This document shows positions 6,985 through 16,742 of a stretch of 42,164 nt of DNA, one piece after another. Within the stretch, counting starts at the first letter, position 1; each line of letters begins with the position of its first letter. The stretch is from NCBI GenBank assembly GCA_030426925.1, contig JAUHXT010000009.1, positions 1 to 42,164 on the forward strand, read 5' to 3'. The notes beneath the pieces were generated by a model that worked only from the letters and a program-made list of their open reading frames with translations, was not told where the DNA came from and did not search any database. The position numbers were made by a program, and so were the translations under genes. This DNA is from Alphaproteobacteria bacterium (GTDB lineage Bacteria; Pseudomonadota; Alphaproteobacteria; Micavibrionales; Micavibrionaceae).

Positions 6985-8570
6985 TCAATCGTTCCGGGAG
7001 GTTTGGAGGTAACATCATAGACCACGCGGTTGATGCCGTGGACTTCGTTGATGATACGTGTGCTGACGCGTGACAAAAATTCATGGTCGAAATGGAAGTA
7101 ATCAGCCGTCATACCGTCGGTCGATGTCACGGCGCGCAGGGCGCATACGTAATCATACGTGCGGGCATCACCCATCACGCCCACGGTCTGCACGGGCAGG
7201 AGAACGGCAAAGGCCTGCCAGATTGCATCATAAAGCCCGGCGTTTTTGATTTCTTCGAGATATATGACGTCCGCTTTCCTGAGGATTTCCAGTTTGTCCT
7301 TGGTGATTTCGCCGGGCAGGCGGATCGCAAGGCCGGGGCCGGGGAACGGGTGGCGGCGGATGAAGTCTTCGGGCATGCCAAGTTCGCGGCCAAGTTCGCG
7401 CACTTCGTCCTTGAACAATTCGCGCAAGGGTTCCACCAGTTTCAAATTCATCTTTTCGGGCAGGCCGCCGACATTGTGGTGGCTTTTGATTGTCACGCTC
7501 GGCCCGCCGGTGAAGCTGACACTTTCGATCACATCGGGGTACAGCGTGCCCTGCGCCAGGAAGGCGGCGTCGCCGACTTCTTTCGCGCGCTTGTCGAACA
7601 CGTCGATGAACTGCTTGCCGATCGTCTTGCGTTTGACTTCCGGGTCTTTGACGCCATCCAGTTCGCCCAAAAACAAATCCGCCGCTTCGTCATGGATCAG
7701 CGGAATATTGTAATGGTCACGGAACAGTGACACCACCTGTTCGGATTCGCCGGTGCGCATCAGTCCGGTATCAACGTAAATGCAGGTCAGCTGATCGCCG
7801 ATCGCTTCGTGCAGCAAGACAGCCGTGACGGAAGAATCAACACCGCCGGACAGGCCGCAAATAACTTTTTTGTCGCCCACCTGATCGCGGATTTTCTGAA
7901 TTGCTTCTTCGCGGAATGTCGCCATGGTCCAGTCGCCCGAACAGCCGCATATATTATGTGTGAAATTTTTGAGCAGTTCACGTCCGTGCGGGGTGTGCAC
8001 TACTTCCGGATGGAATTGCGTGCCGTAGAATTTTTTGTCTTCGTTCGCGATCATCGCGTATGGCGCGCCGTCTGATTTACCGATGACGGAAAAACCGCCG
8101 GGCAAATGGGCGACGTGGTCGCCGTGGCTCATCCAGACCTGTTCATGGGCGCCCTTGGCCCACACGCCTTTCAGCAAATCGCTTTCTTCGACGATATCGA
8201 CATAAGCGCGGCCGAATTCGCGGGATTGTTCGGATTCAACGGCGCCGCCCAGTTGCTTCACCATCGTTTGCTGGCCGTAACAAATGCCGAAAACGGGGAT
8301 ATCCATTTCAAATACGATGTCCGGGGCTTCGGGTGCGTCCTTGTCCAGAACGCTGCGCGGGCCGCCGGACAATATTATACCCTTGGGGTCAAAGGCGGAA
8401 ATGCGGTCGGGGTCGCAGTCGTTGAACGGCCAGATTTCGCAGTAAACCCCGCTTTCGCGGACGCGGCGGGCGATCAGCTGCGTTACCTGCGAGCCGAAGT
8501 CGACAATCAGTATCCGGTCATGCTGGGTTGCGTTGGCGTAAAAATCGGTGCTTTTTTGTGTCTGTTCCAT
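6975..8570 (-). CDS. guaA: GMP synthase (glutamine-hydrolysing)
   Basis: Makes GMP from XMP, ATP and glutamine. The class I glutamine amidotransferase domain (about 20-210) has Cys97 in GICYGQQ and His187/Glu189 in QFHPEV. The ATP pyrophosphatase P-loop is SGGVDSS (241-247), and the dimerisation/XMP-binding domain has [10 protein letters not shown] and ends in the conserved [13 protein letters not shown] start at the ATG at 8570 (531 residues) rather than the in-frame TTG at 8594; neither has a good Shine-Dalgarno. guaB is 6 kb away on the same strand, not in the same operon. Confidence 0.97.
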   Translation of the reverse strand: MEQTQKSTDFYANATQHDRILIVDFGSQVTQLIARRVRESGVYCEIWPFNDCDPDRISAFDPKGIILSGGPRSVLDKDAPEAPDIVFEMDIPVFGICYGQQTMVKQLGGAVESEQSREFGRAYVDIVEESDLLKGVWAKGAHEQVWMSHGDHVAHLPGGFSVIGKSDGAPYAMIANEDKKFYGTQFHPEVVHTPHGRELLKNFTHNICGCSGDWTMATFREEAIQKIRDQVGDKKVICGLSGGVDSSVTAVLLHEAIGDQLTCIYVDTGLMRTGESEQVVSLFRDHYNIPLIHDEAADLFLGELDGVKDPEVKRKTIGKQFIDVFDKRAKEVGDAAFLAQGTLYPDVIESVSFTGGPSVTIKSHHNVGGLPEKMNLKLVEPLRELFKDEVRELGRELGMPEDFIRRHPFPGPGLAIRLPGEITKDKLEILRKADVIYLEEIKNAGLYDAIWQAFAVLLPVQTVGVMGDARTYDYVCALRAVTSTDGMTADYFHFDHEFLSRVSTRIINEVHGINRVVYDVTSKPPGTIEWE

Positions 8571-8627
8571 GTGATTATTTACACCCACTGGCAAATAATT
8601 TCAAGCCGTCATTGTCCGCCCAAAAGC

Positions 8628-8663
8628 AAGGGCCGCACCCGATAACAGCGGAATACGGCCCTT
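8628..8663 (-). terminator. Probable terminator hairpin between the lipoprotein gene and guaA
   Basis: An 8-bp stem AAGGGCCG / CGGCCCTT lies 25 bases past the stop of the lipoprotein gene. On the minus strand the T-tract after the stem is broken (CTTGCTTTTGG), so termination may be partial; on the plus strand it is followed by TTTT, but no gene there needs it. Confidence 0.5.
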
Positions 8664-8687
8664 TTATATCTTTATCCGGAATCGCGG

Positions 8688-9203
8688 TTAGTTATAGCTT
8701 TCTTCGTTGTTCGAACCGTGATCGCTGTTTTGTTCTTCTTTTTTGGCCATTTCGGCTTCATAAGCGTCTTTTTCAGCCGTCCAGTCCGCCTTAGCCTTGG
8801 CAGATGCAAATGATTTCGGCTCGATCCAGACAAGGACTTCATCCGGGTATTCCTGCGCCGCGCCGGATGCCGCATCAACAATAATACCGATGCCGCCGCC
8901 CAGCAGAATGTTACCTGCGGTCATGCCTGCCAGCTGTTCTTCGACAACAACGCTGGTGTCCTTATAGCCGGATTTGGAACACATGACCGTCAACGGCCCG
9001 TCACCTTTTGTAATCTCGACTGTCTGCGGTGTTTCACTGACGACCCAGCGGCCCTGCTTGCTGTCTACCAGCTCGCATTTTGCACCTTCAACCTTGGCGG
9101 TTTTGATTGTGATCGGCTGTGTTGTTCCGGTTGTGATTGTCGAACAACCGATCAGCGCGGTTACTGCTACAACAGGCAGTGCGTATTTAAAAGTTTTGTA
9201 CAT
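8688..9203 (-). CDS. Outer-membrane-type lipoprotein, 171 residues
   Basis: A signal peptide ending in the lipobox LIGC (Cys20) marks a lipoprotein. The mature part has a PEGA-like start (STITTGTTQPITIKT ... GAKCELVDSKQG), a conserved KSGYKDTSVVVEEQ stretch, and a hydrophobic glycine-rich segment (AGNILLGGGIGIIVDAASGA, about 116-135) followed by VLVWIEP. This is the pattern of a widespread proteobacterial lipoprotein of unknown function. The C-terminus (about 155-171) is a charged Glu/Asn tail. AAAGGA 7 bases upstream supports the start. It lies 25 bp after the aminotransferase gene and is probably co-transcribed with it. Confidence 0.85.
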   Translation of the reverse strand: MYKTFKYALPVVAVTALIGCSTITTGTTQPITIKTAKVEGAKCELVDSKQGRWVVSETPQTVEITKGDGPLTVMCSKSGYKDTSVVVEEQLAGMTAGNILLGGGIGIIVDAASGAAQEYPDEVLVWIEPKSFASAKAKADWTAEKDAYEAEMAKKEEQNSDHGSNNEESYN

Positions 9204-9228
9204 ATAAAAATCCTTTCTTACTTATATG

Positions 9229-10476
9229 TCAGGCCGCTTCGGCCATGGGGGAGTTGCGGATTTTGTCCAGTGCGGCTTTCAGGCGGTTCACCCCGTCCAC
9301 GAACTGGTCGGGATGTGCTGCCTGGGCCAGTCTTAACAAACGCCCGCCATTATTTACTGTGATGACACCTTCATTGCCCAGAAACTCGATAATATCGTCC
9401 AGATCATTCATTGTGCGGTCCTGCCCGTCGGCGCATGACACCGTGCGGCCGAACAGTTCTTCGGGCACTTCAACCAATGATGTCATGCCCGGATCACCTT
9501 CCAGTACCATGTTGCCCATGGCCTCTTCCAGCGCCTTGCGGTTGATCTTGTATTTTTTGTTCAGCGCGGCGAAATGCGCCAGCACGTCCTTGTCATTTTC
9601 CGGTTTCAGGATTTCGGCGAAGTGATCGAAAAATGCGGGCACGTACGCCAGCCCCGTTGTGCGTGTTAAACGCTTGGATACTTCCGCCGCTATTGACGGG
9701 TGTACAACTATGATCGTCATGCCGGGGTTTGCCGTTCCGAATGCTTTTGAAAAGCTGAAAATAGCCGCCCACGGCGTTTTGCTTTCCGCGCTTAAAACAC
9801 CGTCATATCCCAGTTGCAAATACGGCGCTTCGGCGTTCTGGTTGCACCCGCCAAAATACGGGATATCGTCGATGCGCACGATCGTATTACCTGACGCATT
9901 GGCTGCTTCCAGCACACCCATGATTTTTTTGTTCTCATCGGCCGTGATGTGCATACCGGTCGGATTGTGCGGGAAGTTAAGATATAAAGACGATACTTTT
10001 TTGCCATTCTTTTGAATGATCGTGTCAATCTCTTCGGCCATGCCTTTGCGCTGCACTTTATATTCTGCGGCGCCAAGGCGCTCATCCTCCAGTTTTTCAT
10101 CGACCATCGGCCAGCGTGTGTCCGGCAGGATGGCGATAGAACCCGGTTCTTTTTTCAGCGCGGCAACTTTCAGCGCGTGGCCCAGCCCTTCACGGCCCAG
10201 TTGCTGGATTAAAAATGTCGTGGCGGCGGTTGCCGGTATGCCCATGAACCGCTCAATCCATCCGGCAGCAGCTTCACGCAGGGCCATTTCACCGCCCGGT
10301 GCGGAGTTATATTTACAGGATGTTTTCAGGTCTGCCTTTAAAAGATCACCGATTTTTCCTTCCGGGTCGTCGACTTCACGGCCCTGCCCCAGATTGACTG
10401 CGGACGGGATAGCGTTAAAGAACTGAACGGCGGCGGCTGTCGGGCTTAACTCTCTCTTTAAGGCGACATAAGTCAT
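9229..10476 (-). CDS. Class I/II PLP aminotransferase (aromatic/aspartate type)
   Basis: Fold-type I aminotransferase of 415 residues, probably acting on an aromatic, aspartate or branched amino acid; specificity cannot be read. The PLP lysine is Lys244 in SFSKAFG, the substrate-carboxylate region NPTG lies at 171-174, and the cofactor Asp-x-x-Tyr is DDIPYFGG (203-210). AGGAGA 8 bases before the ATG supports the start. It is the first gene of a probable two-gene operon with the lipoprotein gene. Confidence 0.9.
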   Translation of the reverse strand: MTYVALKRELSPTAAAVQFFNAIPSAVNLGQGREVDDPEGKIGDLLKADLKTSCKYNSAPGGEMALREAAAGWIERFMGIPATAATTFLIQQLGREGLGHALKVAALKKEPGSIAILPDTRWPMVDEKLEDERLGAAEYKVQRKGMAEEIDTIIQKNGKKVSSLYLNFPHNPTGMHITADENKKIMGVLEAANASGNTIVRIDDIPYFGGCNQNAEAPYLQLGYDGVLSAESKTPWAAIFSFSKAFGTANPGMTIIVVHPSIAAEVSKRLTRTTGLAYVPAFFDHFAEILKPENDKDVLAHFAALNKKYKINRKALEEAMGNMVLEGDPGMTSLVEVPEELFGRTVSCADGQDRTMNDLDDIIEFLGNEGVITVNNGGRLLRLAQAAHPDQFVDGVNRLKAALDKIRNSPMAEAA

Positions 10477-10535
10477 TTTTTGTTTCTCCTGAAAAATTTG
10501 CCCCTCAAATTACCCCATTTGCGCGGTCGATCAAC

Positions 10536-10559
10536 AAAAAAGCGGCACAAAGGCCGCTT
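10536..10559 (-). terminator. Intrinsic terminator after the MarR-like gene
   Basis: On the minus strand AAGCGGC / GCCGCTT (7-bp stem, 6-base loop) is followed by six T. It lies 24 bp after the stop of the MarR-like gene and just before the aminotransferase promoter region. Confidence 0.85.
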
Positions 10560-10582
10560 AAAAGTCGTAAAATTGGAATGTC

Positions 10583-10918
10583 TTACAGAACGTCGAACAG
10601 CTTGCCCAACAGCTTCTTGCCTTTCGCGCTCAGGAACAGTTCCTTGCGGCGACGGTCGTCTTTGGCCGACTTTACCAATACCAGGCCATACGGCTTGCCC
10701 ATACGGCGATAGTTGGACAGTGCGCCAATCGTACGCGACATGACCGACATGGAGATACCTGTGCGTTCAGAAATATCTTTTAAAGAGCATCCCTCGTCGA
10801 GCGCGATGTGCGCAAAAACGGACGCCCACTGGATCGGGAATTCTGTATCCACATCCGCGAGGGCATCCAGTATTTTGTTAAACTTGTTTAGCTTTTTCGC
10901 TTGTGCAGGTGTCGTCAT
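10583..10918 (-). CDS. MarR-like winged-helix regulator
   Basis: A 111-residue protein with a MarR-type winged helix: recognition-helix region CSLKDISERTGISMSVMSRTIGAL (about 46-69), then a wing with YGLVLVKSAKDDRRRKELFLSAKGKKLL, which holds the D-R-R wing signature and the S-x-K-G-x-x-L that follows it. It is shorter than classical MarR (~140-150), with short N- and C-terminal dimerisation helices. The ATG has AAGGA 8 bases upstream. Its 5' end lies within the 76-residue gene (41-bp overlap), so it is the third gene of an operon of unknowns and is likely coupled to them. Candidate operators are the dyad at 12197-12219 or the operon's own promoter; this is a guess. Confidence 0.85.
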   Translation of the reverse strand: MTTPAQAKKLNKFNKILDALADVDTEFPIQWASVFAHIALDEGCSLKDISERTGISMSVMSRTIGALSNYRRMGKPYGLVLVKSAKDDRRRKELFLSAKGKKLLGKLFDVL

Positions 10919-11108
10919 TGGCCACGTCCTTACTCTTCATATTATATGGCGTCCAGCGCCCTGATGTATATATAATCTGAGTATATGGCACATCTACAAC
11001 TATTTCGCAACCATGCTGCGTCTTTTTATAGACAGGTTTTGCACCGAATTCGGTGTTTATCTCCAAAGACAGTCCCCTGACTTTCCCTAACTTAAAATAT
11101 GCAATCAT
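10878..11108 (-). CDS. Hypothetical 76-residue protein
   Basis: Unrecognised. A soluble, basic protein with a beta-rich look (MIAYFKLGKVRGLSLEINTE, VDVPYTQIIYTSGRW), no signal peptide, and a hydrophilic Lys/Asp/Thr tail. The ATG has an AAAGGA Shine-Dalgarno about 8 bases upstream. It is preceded by the 115-residue gene (23 bp gap) and overlaps the MarR-like gene by 41 bp, which supports a real, translated ORF. The coding sequence is AT-richer than its neighbours. Confidence 0.6.
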   Translation of the reverse strand: MIAYFKLGKVRGLSLEINTEFGAKPVYKKTQHGCEIVVDVPYTQIIYTSGRWTPYNMKSKDVANDDTCTSEKAKQV

Positions 11109-11131
11109 TTTTTCTTTCCTTTTCCTGTTCT

Positions 11132-11479
11132 TTACGCCGCATATTGAACGGATCTATATGTTGATACTTTATTCAAATATTTTCCCAGCGCTTCACGAAA
11201 ATCCTTTCGTATCATCCAGTATAATTTGACTGCATTTTCCGCTTGCTGGCGTAACATCATTCCTTCGATGCTGCCGTATAAAAGTTCAACGATATCGGTT
11301 TCGGATTTGTACTCCCGCACCCAGTCTTTATACATGTCTATCGCCAACCTGCACCGGCGGCGGTAGATGTTTTCGAATTCAGCGAGGTGCTTTATATCCA
11401 TCGCCTGAAGATTTGTATCAATCAGCAAGCCCCTGGCATGAATCCAGTCGCACGTCTGTTGTTCGTAAATAGGGTTCAT
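11132..11479 (-). CDS. Hypothetical 115-residue helical protein
   Basis: Unrecognised. An alpha-helical, charged, soluble protein rich in Tyr, Arg and Glu (for example NIYRRRCRLAIDMYKDWVRE), with no signal peptide. The start at 11479 is chosen over an upstream in-frame ATG because GGAG stands 7 bases before it. It resembles phasin-like or four-helix proteins only in general character. It is the first gene of the operon with the 76-residue and MarR-like genes; a CtrA-box match lies 60 bp upstream, inside the end of the pentapeptide gene. Confidence 0.65.
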   Translation of the reverse strand: MNPIYEQQTCDWIHARGLLIDTNLQAMDIKHLAEFENIYRRRCRLAIDMYKDWVREYKSETDIVELLYGSIEGMMLRQQAENAVKLYWMIRKDFREALGKYLNKVSTYRSVQYAA

Positions 11480-11530
11480 TTTTTGTCTCCACACAACTAT
11501 AGGTTTATTTATGATGTGTCTTACTTATCC

Positions 11531-12166
11531 CTAAACCATTAACAAAGCGTTAATGTCAGAGAAATTTCCTTCCCTGATCCGCAGAATTGCTGATATTGCC
11601 GCGCTGTATGGGCCTGTATAGTCCTGCAACCCATAATACGCGCTTCCGATCAATATATGCTCTCCCAACACCGTTATTCTGTCCTGCATTCCTTTAATAA
11701 CCAGAGGCGGTGCCGAGAAAACGCATTCCTGTTCCCCATGATGGTAATAGATACAATCCTTTAAGGAACGGACGTCCTGTAACTCCTGTTCCAGAAATGT
11801 CGGGCAGGAAAAGCGCGAAGCGGACAAATCGCAATCCGTGAAAATCGTTTTGGAAAAATTCGCGCCGCGGAAATCGCACGCAGAGGCCGCGCTTTCGGCA
11901 AAACAGGTTTCTTCGCATCGGCTTAGCCGCAGGTCGCTTTTGTGCAAATATGCACCGCATAAATCCGCGCCGGACAGATCTGCGCCCCAGAAGCACGCAC
12001 CGGAGAGCCTTGCCCCGTCCAGCTTTGCCTGTCTTAAATCCGCTTTCCTGAAATCTGCAAAGGACAGGTTAACACCGTCCCTCACGGCCTGCTCTGCCGT
12101 TCTTTTTATTGTTCTGAACGGTCCTTCGTATATCACACCCCCATCCTTGATTGATTGTATTAACAT
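11531..12166 (-). CDS. Pentapeptide-repeat protein
   Basis: A 211-residue protein. Residues 35-80 contain consecutive A(D/N)LxX pentapeptides (for example ADFRK-ADLRQ-AKLDG-ARLSG-ACFWG-ADLSG-ADLCG-AYLHK), a right-handed quadrilateral beta-helix; a second set follows around 95-125 (CDFRG-ANFSK-TIFTD-CDLSA-SRFSC). The C-terminal half is non-repetitive and ends with an all-helical stretch. The N-terminus (MLIQSIKDGGVIYEG) resembles pentapeptide proteins found in phages and alphaproteobacteria. Function is unknown; some relatives mimic DNA and protect gyrase, but nothing here shows that. A 23-bp dyad lies upstream in an AT-rich promoter region. Confidence 0.88.
   Translation of the reverse strand: MLIQSIKDGGVIYEGPFRTIKRTAEQAVRDGVNLSFADFRKADLRQAKLDGARLSGACFWGADLSGADLCGAYLHKSDLRLSRCEETCFAESAASACDFRGANFSKTIFTDCDLSASRFSCPTFLEQELQDVRSLKDCIYYHHGEQECVFSAPPLVIKGMQDRITVLGEHILIGSAYYGLQDYTGPYSAAISAILRIREGNFSDINALLMV
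11539..11553. promoter_or_regulatory. CtrA-box match (TTAA-N7-TTAA)
   Basis: Exact TTAA-CAAAGCG-TTAA, lying in the last codons of the pentapeptide gene and 60 bases upstream of the ATG of the 115-residue gene on the same strand. The position fits an operon promoter, but because it is also coding sequence it may be chance. Confidence 0.4.
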
Positions 12167-12196
12167 GGGAGCCCTTACCTATATAAATGTATATTA

Positions 12197-12219
12197 CCAA
12201 CTATATGTATATAAGTTGG
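12197..12219. promoter_or_regulatory. 23-bp dyad upstream of the pentapeptide-repeat gene
   Basis: CCAACT ... AGTTGG arms around an AT-only centre that is itself nearly palindromic. It stands about 30 bp upstream of the pentapeptide gene ATG, inside an AT-rich promoter-like stretch. This is the size and shape of an operator for a dimeric regulator such as MarR. The regulator is unknown. Confidence 0.45.
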
Positions 12220-12254
12220 CACATTATAACTTTTCAATATAATTATAGATATGG

Positions 12255-13526
12255 TTACTGACGTATGAGGACGGCGGTAAAAAATCCGTCCGTATTATGG
12301 CGTAGCGGGCTTAGCCGCAGATACGGACCTTCGCAGGGGAATCCCCCGTAAGCCCAGTTATACTGCAGGTTACAGAGCTTGTATTCCGGGTGGTTTTCAA
12401 GGAATTTTTCAACCTGCCCCTCGTTCTCTTCGCGGAAGAGCGAGCATGTCGCGTAAACCAGTTTACCGCCAAGCTTCACCTTATCGGCCACGCGTTCAAG
12501 GATATCAACCTGCATTTCCATGATTTCGTCGAGCGACGGGCCGTATTGTTTCCAGCGTAAATCCGGGTTCCTGCGCCATGTACCGGACGATGAACACGGG
12601 GCGTCAACCAGCACAACATCCATTGTTTCTTTCTGACGGCGCAGCCATTTGCGGTTTTTGTCATCGTCAATGCAGCGCAGTTCCACGTTATGCACCCCTG
12701 CTTTACGAAAACGGGAACGCCCTTTTTCCAGCCGGCGGGGGTCGATATCCATGGCGACGATATTGCCTTTGTTTTCCATCATGGCGGCAAGGCCCAGCGT
12801 TTTGCCGCCAGCGCCTGCGCAGTAATCCAGTACGCGCATGCCCGGTTTTACATCACAGGCAAGGGCGATAAGCTGCGATCCCTCATCCTGAATTTCCACC
12901 AGACCTTTTGAAAACGCCTTGGTTGCGCTCATAAACGCCTTGCCTTCCACGCGCAGGCCAAACGGGGAATACGGCGTTTCGGCCGTCTGCACTTCCTGCG
13001 CGCGCAGCATATCTCCCGCCTTCTCCCGTGTTCCCTTGATTGTGTTCACGCGCAAATCCAGCGGCGCAGGATCAATCATGCCGCGCAATTCGTCTTCAAA
13101 CGCATCGCCGAATACGGCACGCAATTTTTCTTCCGCCCATTCGGGACATTCCACCTGCACCGATACCGGCATGGCCGCATGGTCCGTCAGCTTACGGCTC
13201 CAGTCTTTTTCTTCATCGGTGAGCGGTTCGGGTGCGTGTTTTTCACCTGTGAAAAGATTTGTCATGTCCCGCCCGTGCCATGCCAGGTCAGCAATGGCGA
13301 AATTACGCGCCGTGGTGAGCACGCCGGATTGTTCGAGCAGCCAGCCGAAACGCGCGTAATGCCGCACAATCTCGTACACCATCTCCACAATCGCCGCCCG
13401 GTCCTTGGACCCGATATAGCGGCGGTTCACCATGTAATCGCGGATGGTGTTGTCCATCGGGATTTTGCTATCCGCGATTTTTTCGAGGATTTCAATGACG
13501 GTTTGTATACGGGATGCTGCTTTCAT
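12255..13526 (-). CDS. rsmB: RsmB/NOP2/Sun-family RNA m5C methyltransferase
   Basis: Methylates a cytosine at C5 in RNA, in the RsmB case C967 of 16S rRNA. SAM motif I is VLDYCAGAGGKTLGL (232-246). The two catalytic cysteines are Cys311 in DAPCSSSGTWRRNPD and Cys361 in ATCSLFREENEG. The N-terminal ~140 residues form a NusB-like helical domain (GSKDRAAIVEMVYEIVRH). It is the last gene of a close operon guaB-GNAT-YdcZ-rsmB, 2 bp after the YdcZ stop. The family is firm; the rRNA target is inferred. Confidence 0.92.
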   Translation of the reverse strand: MKAASRIQTVIEILEKIADSKIPMDNTIRDYMVNRRYIGSKDRAAIVEMVYEIVRHYARFGWLLEQSGVLTTARNFAIADLAWHGRDMTNLFTGEKHAPEPLTDEEKDWSRKLTDHAAMPVSVQVECPEWAEEKLRAVFGDAFEDELRGMIDPAPLDLRVNTIKGTREKAGDMLRAQEVQTAETPYSPFGLRVEGKAFMSATKAFSKGLVEIQDEGSQLIALACDVKPGMRVLDYCAGAGGKTLGLAAMMENKGNIVAMDIDPRRLEKGRSRFRKAGVHNVELRCIDDDKNRKWLRRQKETMDVVLVDAPCSSSGTWRRNPDLRWKQYGPSLDEIMEMQVDILERVADKVKLGGKLVYATCSLFREENEGQVEKFLENHPEYKLCNLQYNWAYGGFPCEGPYLRLSPLRHNTDGFFTAVLIRQ

Positions 13527-13528
13527 TC

Positions 13529-13981
13529 TTAAAATCTACTTTTACTTAAAATCAGGTACGCGCCGACGGCGAGGACGAGGATACCGGTTATTTTCTGCAA
13601 GGTAATCGGCTTTGGCGCGGGCATCAGGATACCGTAATGGTCCAGCAGGCTGGCGGCCACCAGCTGCCCGGCAATAAACAGCGCGATCATCGCCATCACG
13701 CCCAGATGCGGGACAACGGTGATGGAGGTCATAACAAAAAACGCGCCCATCAGGCCGCCCAGGAACATCCACCATTGCAAATGTTCGGTTTGTATAGCCG
13801 GAAGTTTTCCCTTCAACACCAGGGCAAAAATGAAAATTGCGAGCGTCCCGACGAGGAAGGAAAAGAACGCCGACCATACCGGACCGCCAACAAATTGCGC
13901 GAGGCGGGCGTTTACCAAAGCCTGCGAGGCAATCAGACACCCGGCAGCAAAAGCCCAAAGTGGATATAACAACTGTGTCAT
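13529..13981 (-). CDS. YdcZ-like DMT-superfamily membrane protein (DUF606)
   Basis: A 150-residue inner-membrane protein with five likely helices, of the half-size YdcZ type in the drug/metabolite transporter superfamily. Visible are the N-terminal LWAFAAGCLIASQALVNARLA and the central FLGGLMGAFFVMTSITVVPHLGVMAMIALFIAGQL. The second half of the YdcZ pattern, GILVLAVGAYLIL, closes the protein. Its ATG overlaps the GNAT stop (ATGA) and its stop lies 2 bp before rsmB, so it is co-translated with both. The substrate is unknown. Confidence 0.85.
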   Translation of the reverse strand: MTQLLYPLWAFAAGCLIASQALVNARLAQFVGGPVWSAFFSFLVGTLAIFIFALVLKGKLPAIQTEHLQWWMFLGGLMGAFFVMTSITVVPHLGVMAMIALFIAGQLVAASLLDHYGILMPAPKPITLQKITGILVLAVGAYLILSKSRF

Positions 13982-14534
13982 GGGATTTCCTTTTCTATGC
14001 TGCTTATTAAAGCAGAAGTATCCCGCCAGCCATAACAGATTTCTTTCGCCTTTGTCGGGCCAATTTCTATCGTGTGTTTGCCGATACGCTGGCCGCCCAT
14101 GGCTTCGTAGAATTTTTTACCGCGTTCGTTTTTGTCCAGCACCCATAAGCATAAAGACGTTTTCTTTTCCGCCTTCAACAGCGCGGCGGCTTCGCGCATT
14201 AACGCGCGTCCAATCCCGTGGCGGTAAAATTCCGGCAAAACATAAATGCCGTAAATTTCGCTGACATATAACGGGCGGACGCTGGATTGTCCCGGCGGGG
14301 CCGTCTGCACCTTGCCGAATGCAATGAACCCGGCGGGCGTATCACCGTCATAGGCAATCAGGGTGGTATTATCCAGCAGCCATTCGGCCCATTGTTCTTC
14401 GCGCATTTGCGTTGTAAGGCTGTCGAGATAGTCCTGGTCGATAATGCCGCCATACGCGCCCTGCCATCCCCTGACATGCAGGTCGGCGATAATGGGTACG
14501 TCATCCTGTGCGGCGTGACGAATTGTGATGTCCA

Positions 14535-14535
<1 letters not shown>
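13978..14535 (-). CDS. GNAT-family N-acetyltransferase
   Basis: A 185-residue acetyl-CoA-dependent acyltransferase. The acetyl-CoA pyrophosphate loop is in YVLPEFYRHGIGRALMREA (R-x-x-G-I-G), followed by the NERGKKFYEAMGG motif of strand beta5 and the last helix. The N-terminus (ITIRHAAQDDVPIIADLHVRGWQGAY) is typical of the RimI/PhnO-like group. Substrate cannot be read. The start codon overlaps the guaB stop by one base (TAATG) and its stop overlaps the YdcZ gene start (ATGA). Confidence 0.9.
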
Positions 14536-16073
<1,538 letters not shown>

Positions 16074-16121
16074 TCAGGAAATGTCCATTGAAACTTTCAA
16101 CTTCAGCGTTTAAGAGCAAAT

Positions 16122-16742
16122 ATGCTTAGTATTTTTCTTCAGGGCTTCTTTATGGGAGCCTCCCTCATTATCGCGATTGGCGTACAGAATGCCTTTGTCC
16201 TGCGGCAAGGAATTAAGCAGCGCCATGTCTTTATCACGGCTCTGACAGCCACGCTTTGCGATGTCACGTTGATTGTGGCCGGCGTTTTAGGCTTCGGCGT
16301 TGTTATTGAACGCTTCCCGTCCCTTATCACCGTTGTTACGTGGGGCGGCGCTGCCTTCCTGTTCGTTTACGGCCTTAAATCATTTTACCGCGCCTATAAG
16401 CCGGATACGCTTGACCAATCCAGGGCCGAAGGCATGGCGGGGGACGGTTCGGTCAAAAAAACCATTGCCGTGCTTCTGGCCGTCAGCCTGCTGAACCCGC
16501 ATGTTTACCTTGATACTGTCGTGCTGTTGGGCGGAATTAGTGCCTCTCACGGGGAACCGGGGCGTTATATTTTCGGTATTGGCGCGATTATCGCATCGGC
16601 GGTGTGGTTTTACGGGCTGGCTTATGGGGCGCGCTTGCTTTCACCGGTTTTTGAAAAGCCGCGCGCGTGGCAGATACTCGATTTCCTCATCGGTATCGTG
16701 ATGTGGGGAATTGCCCTGATGTTAATCCTGAAAGTCGTCTAA
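16122..16742 (+). CDS. LysE/ArgO-family amino-acid exporter
   Basis: A 206-residue inner-membrane protein with about six helices. It exports basic amino acids in characterised relatives (LysE, ArgO/YggA). The family signature GxxxxIAIGVQNAFVLRQG is at the N-terminus, and the second conserved motif SLLNPHVYLDTVVLLGG is in the second half. AAGAG 6 bases before the ATG supports the start. It is transcribed away from guaB and overlaps the recN stop by 4 bp tail-to-tail, so the two transcripts are antisense at their ends. The substrate, Arg or Lys, is inferred from the family. Confidence 0.9.
   Translation: MLSIFLQGFFMGASLIIAIGVQNAFVLRQGIKQRHVFITALTATLCDVTLIVAGVLGFGVVIERFPSLITVVTWGGAAFLFVYGLKSFYRAYKPDTLDQSRAEGMAGDGSVKKTIAVLLAVSLLNPHVYLDTVVLLGGISASHGEPGRYIFGIGAIIASAVWFYGLAYGARLLSPVFEKPRAWQILDFLIGIVMWGIALMLILKVV

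Noticed and set aside
7083-7730. 215-residue plus-strand frame within guaA
   Set aside because: Antisense to a complete guaA with all motifs; composition explained by the guaA codons.
8571-8594. TTG start of guaA with eight extra residues
   Set aside because: No Shine-Dalgarno; the ATG at 8570 gives the usual length.
11531-12166. Phage or integrated element around the pentapeptide gene
   Set aside because: No integrase, repeats or attachment-like flanks; pentapeptide proteins are common in chromosomes.
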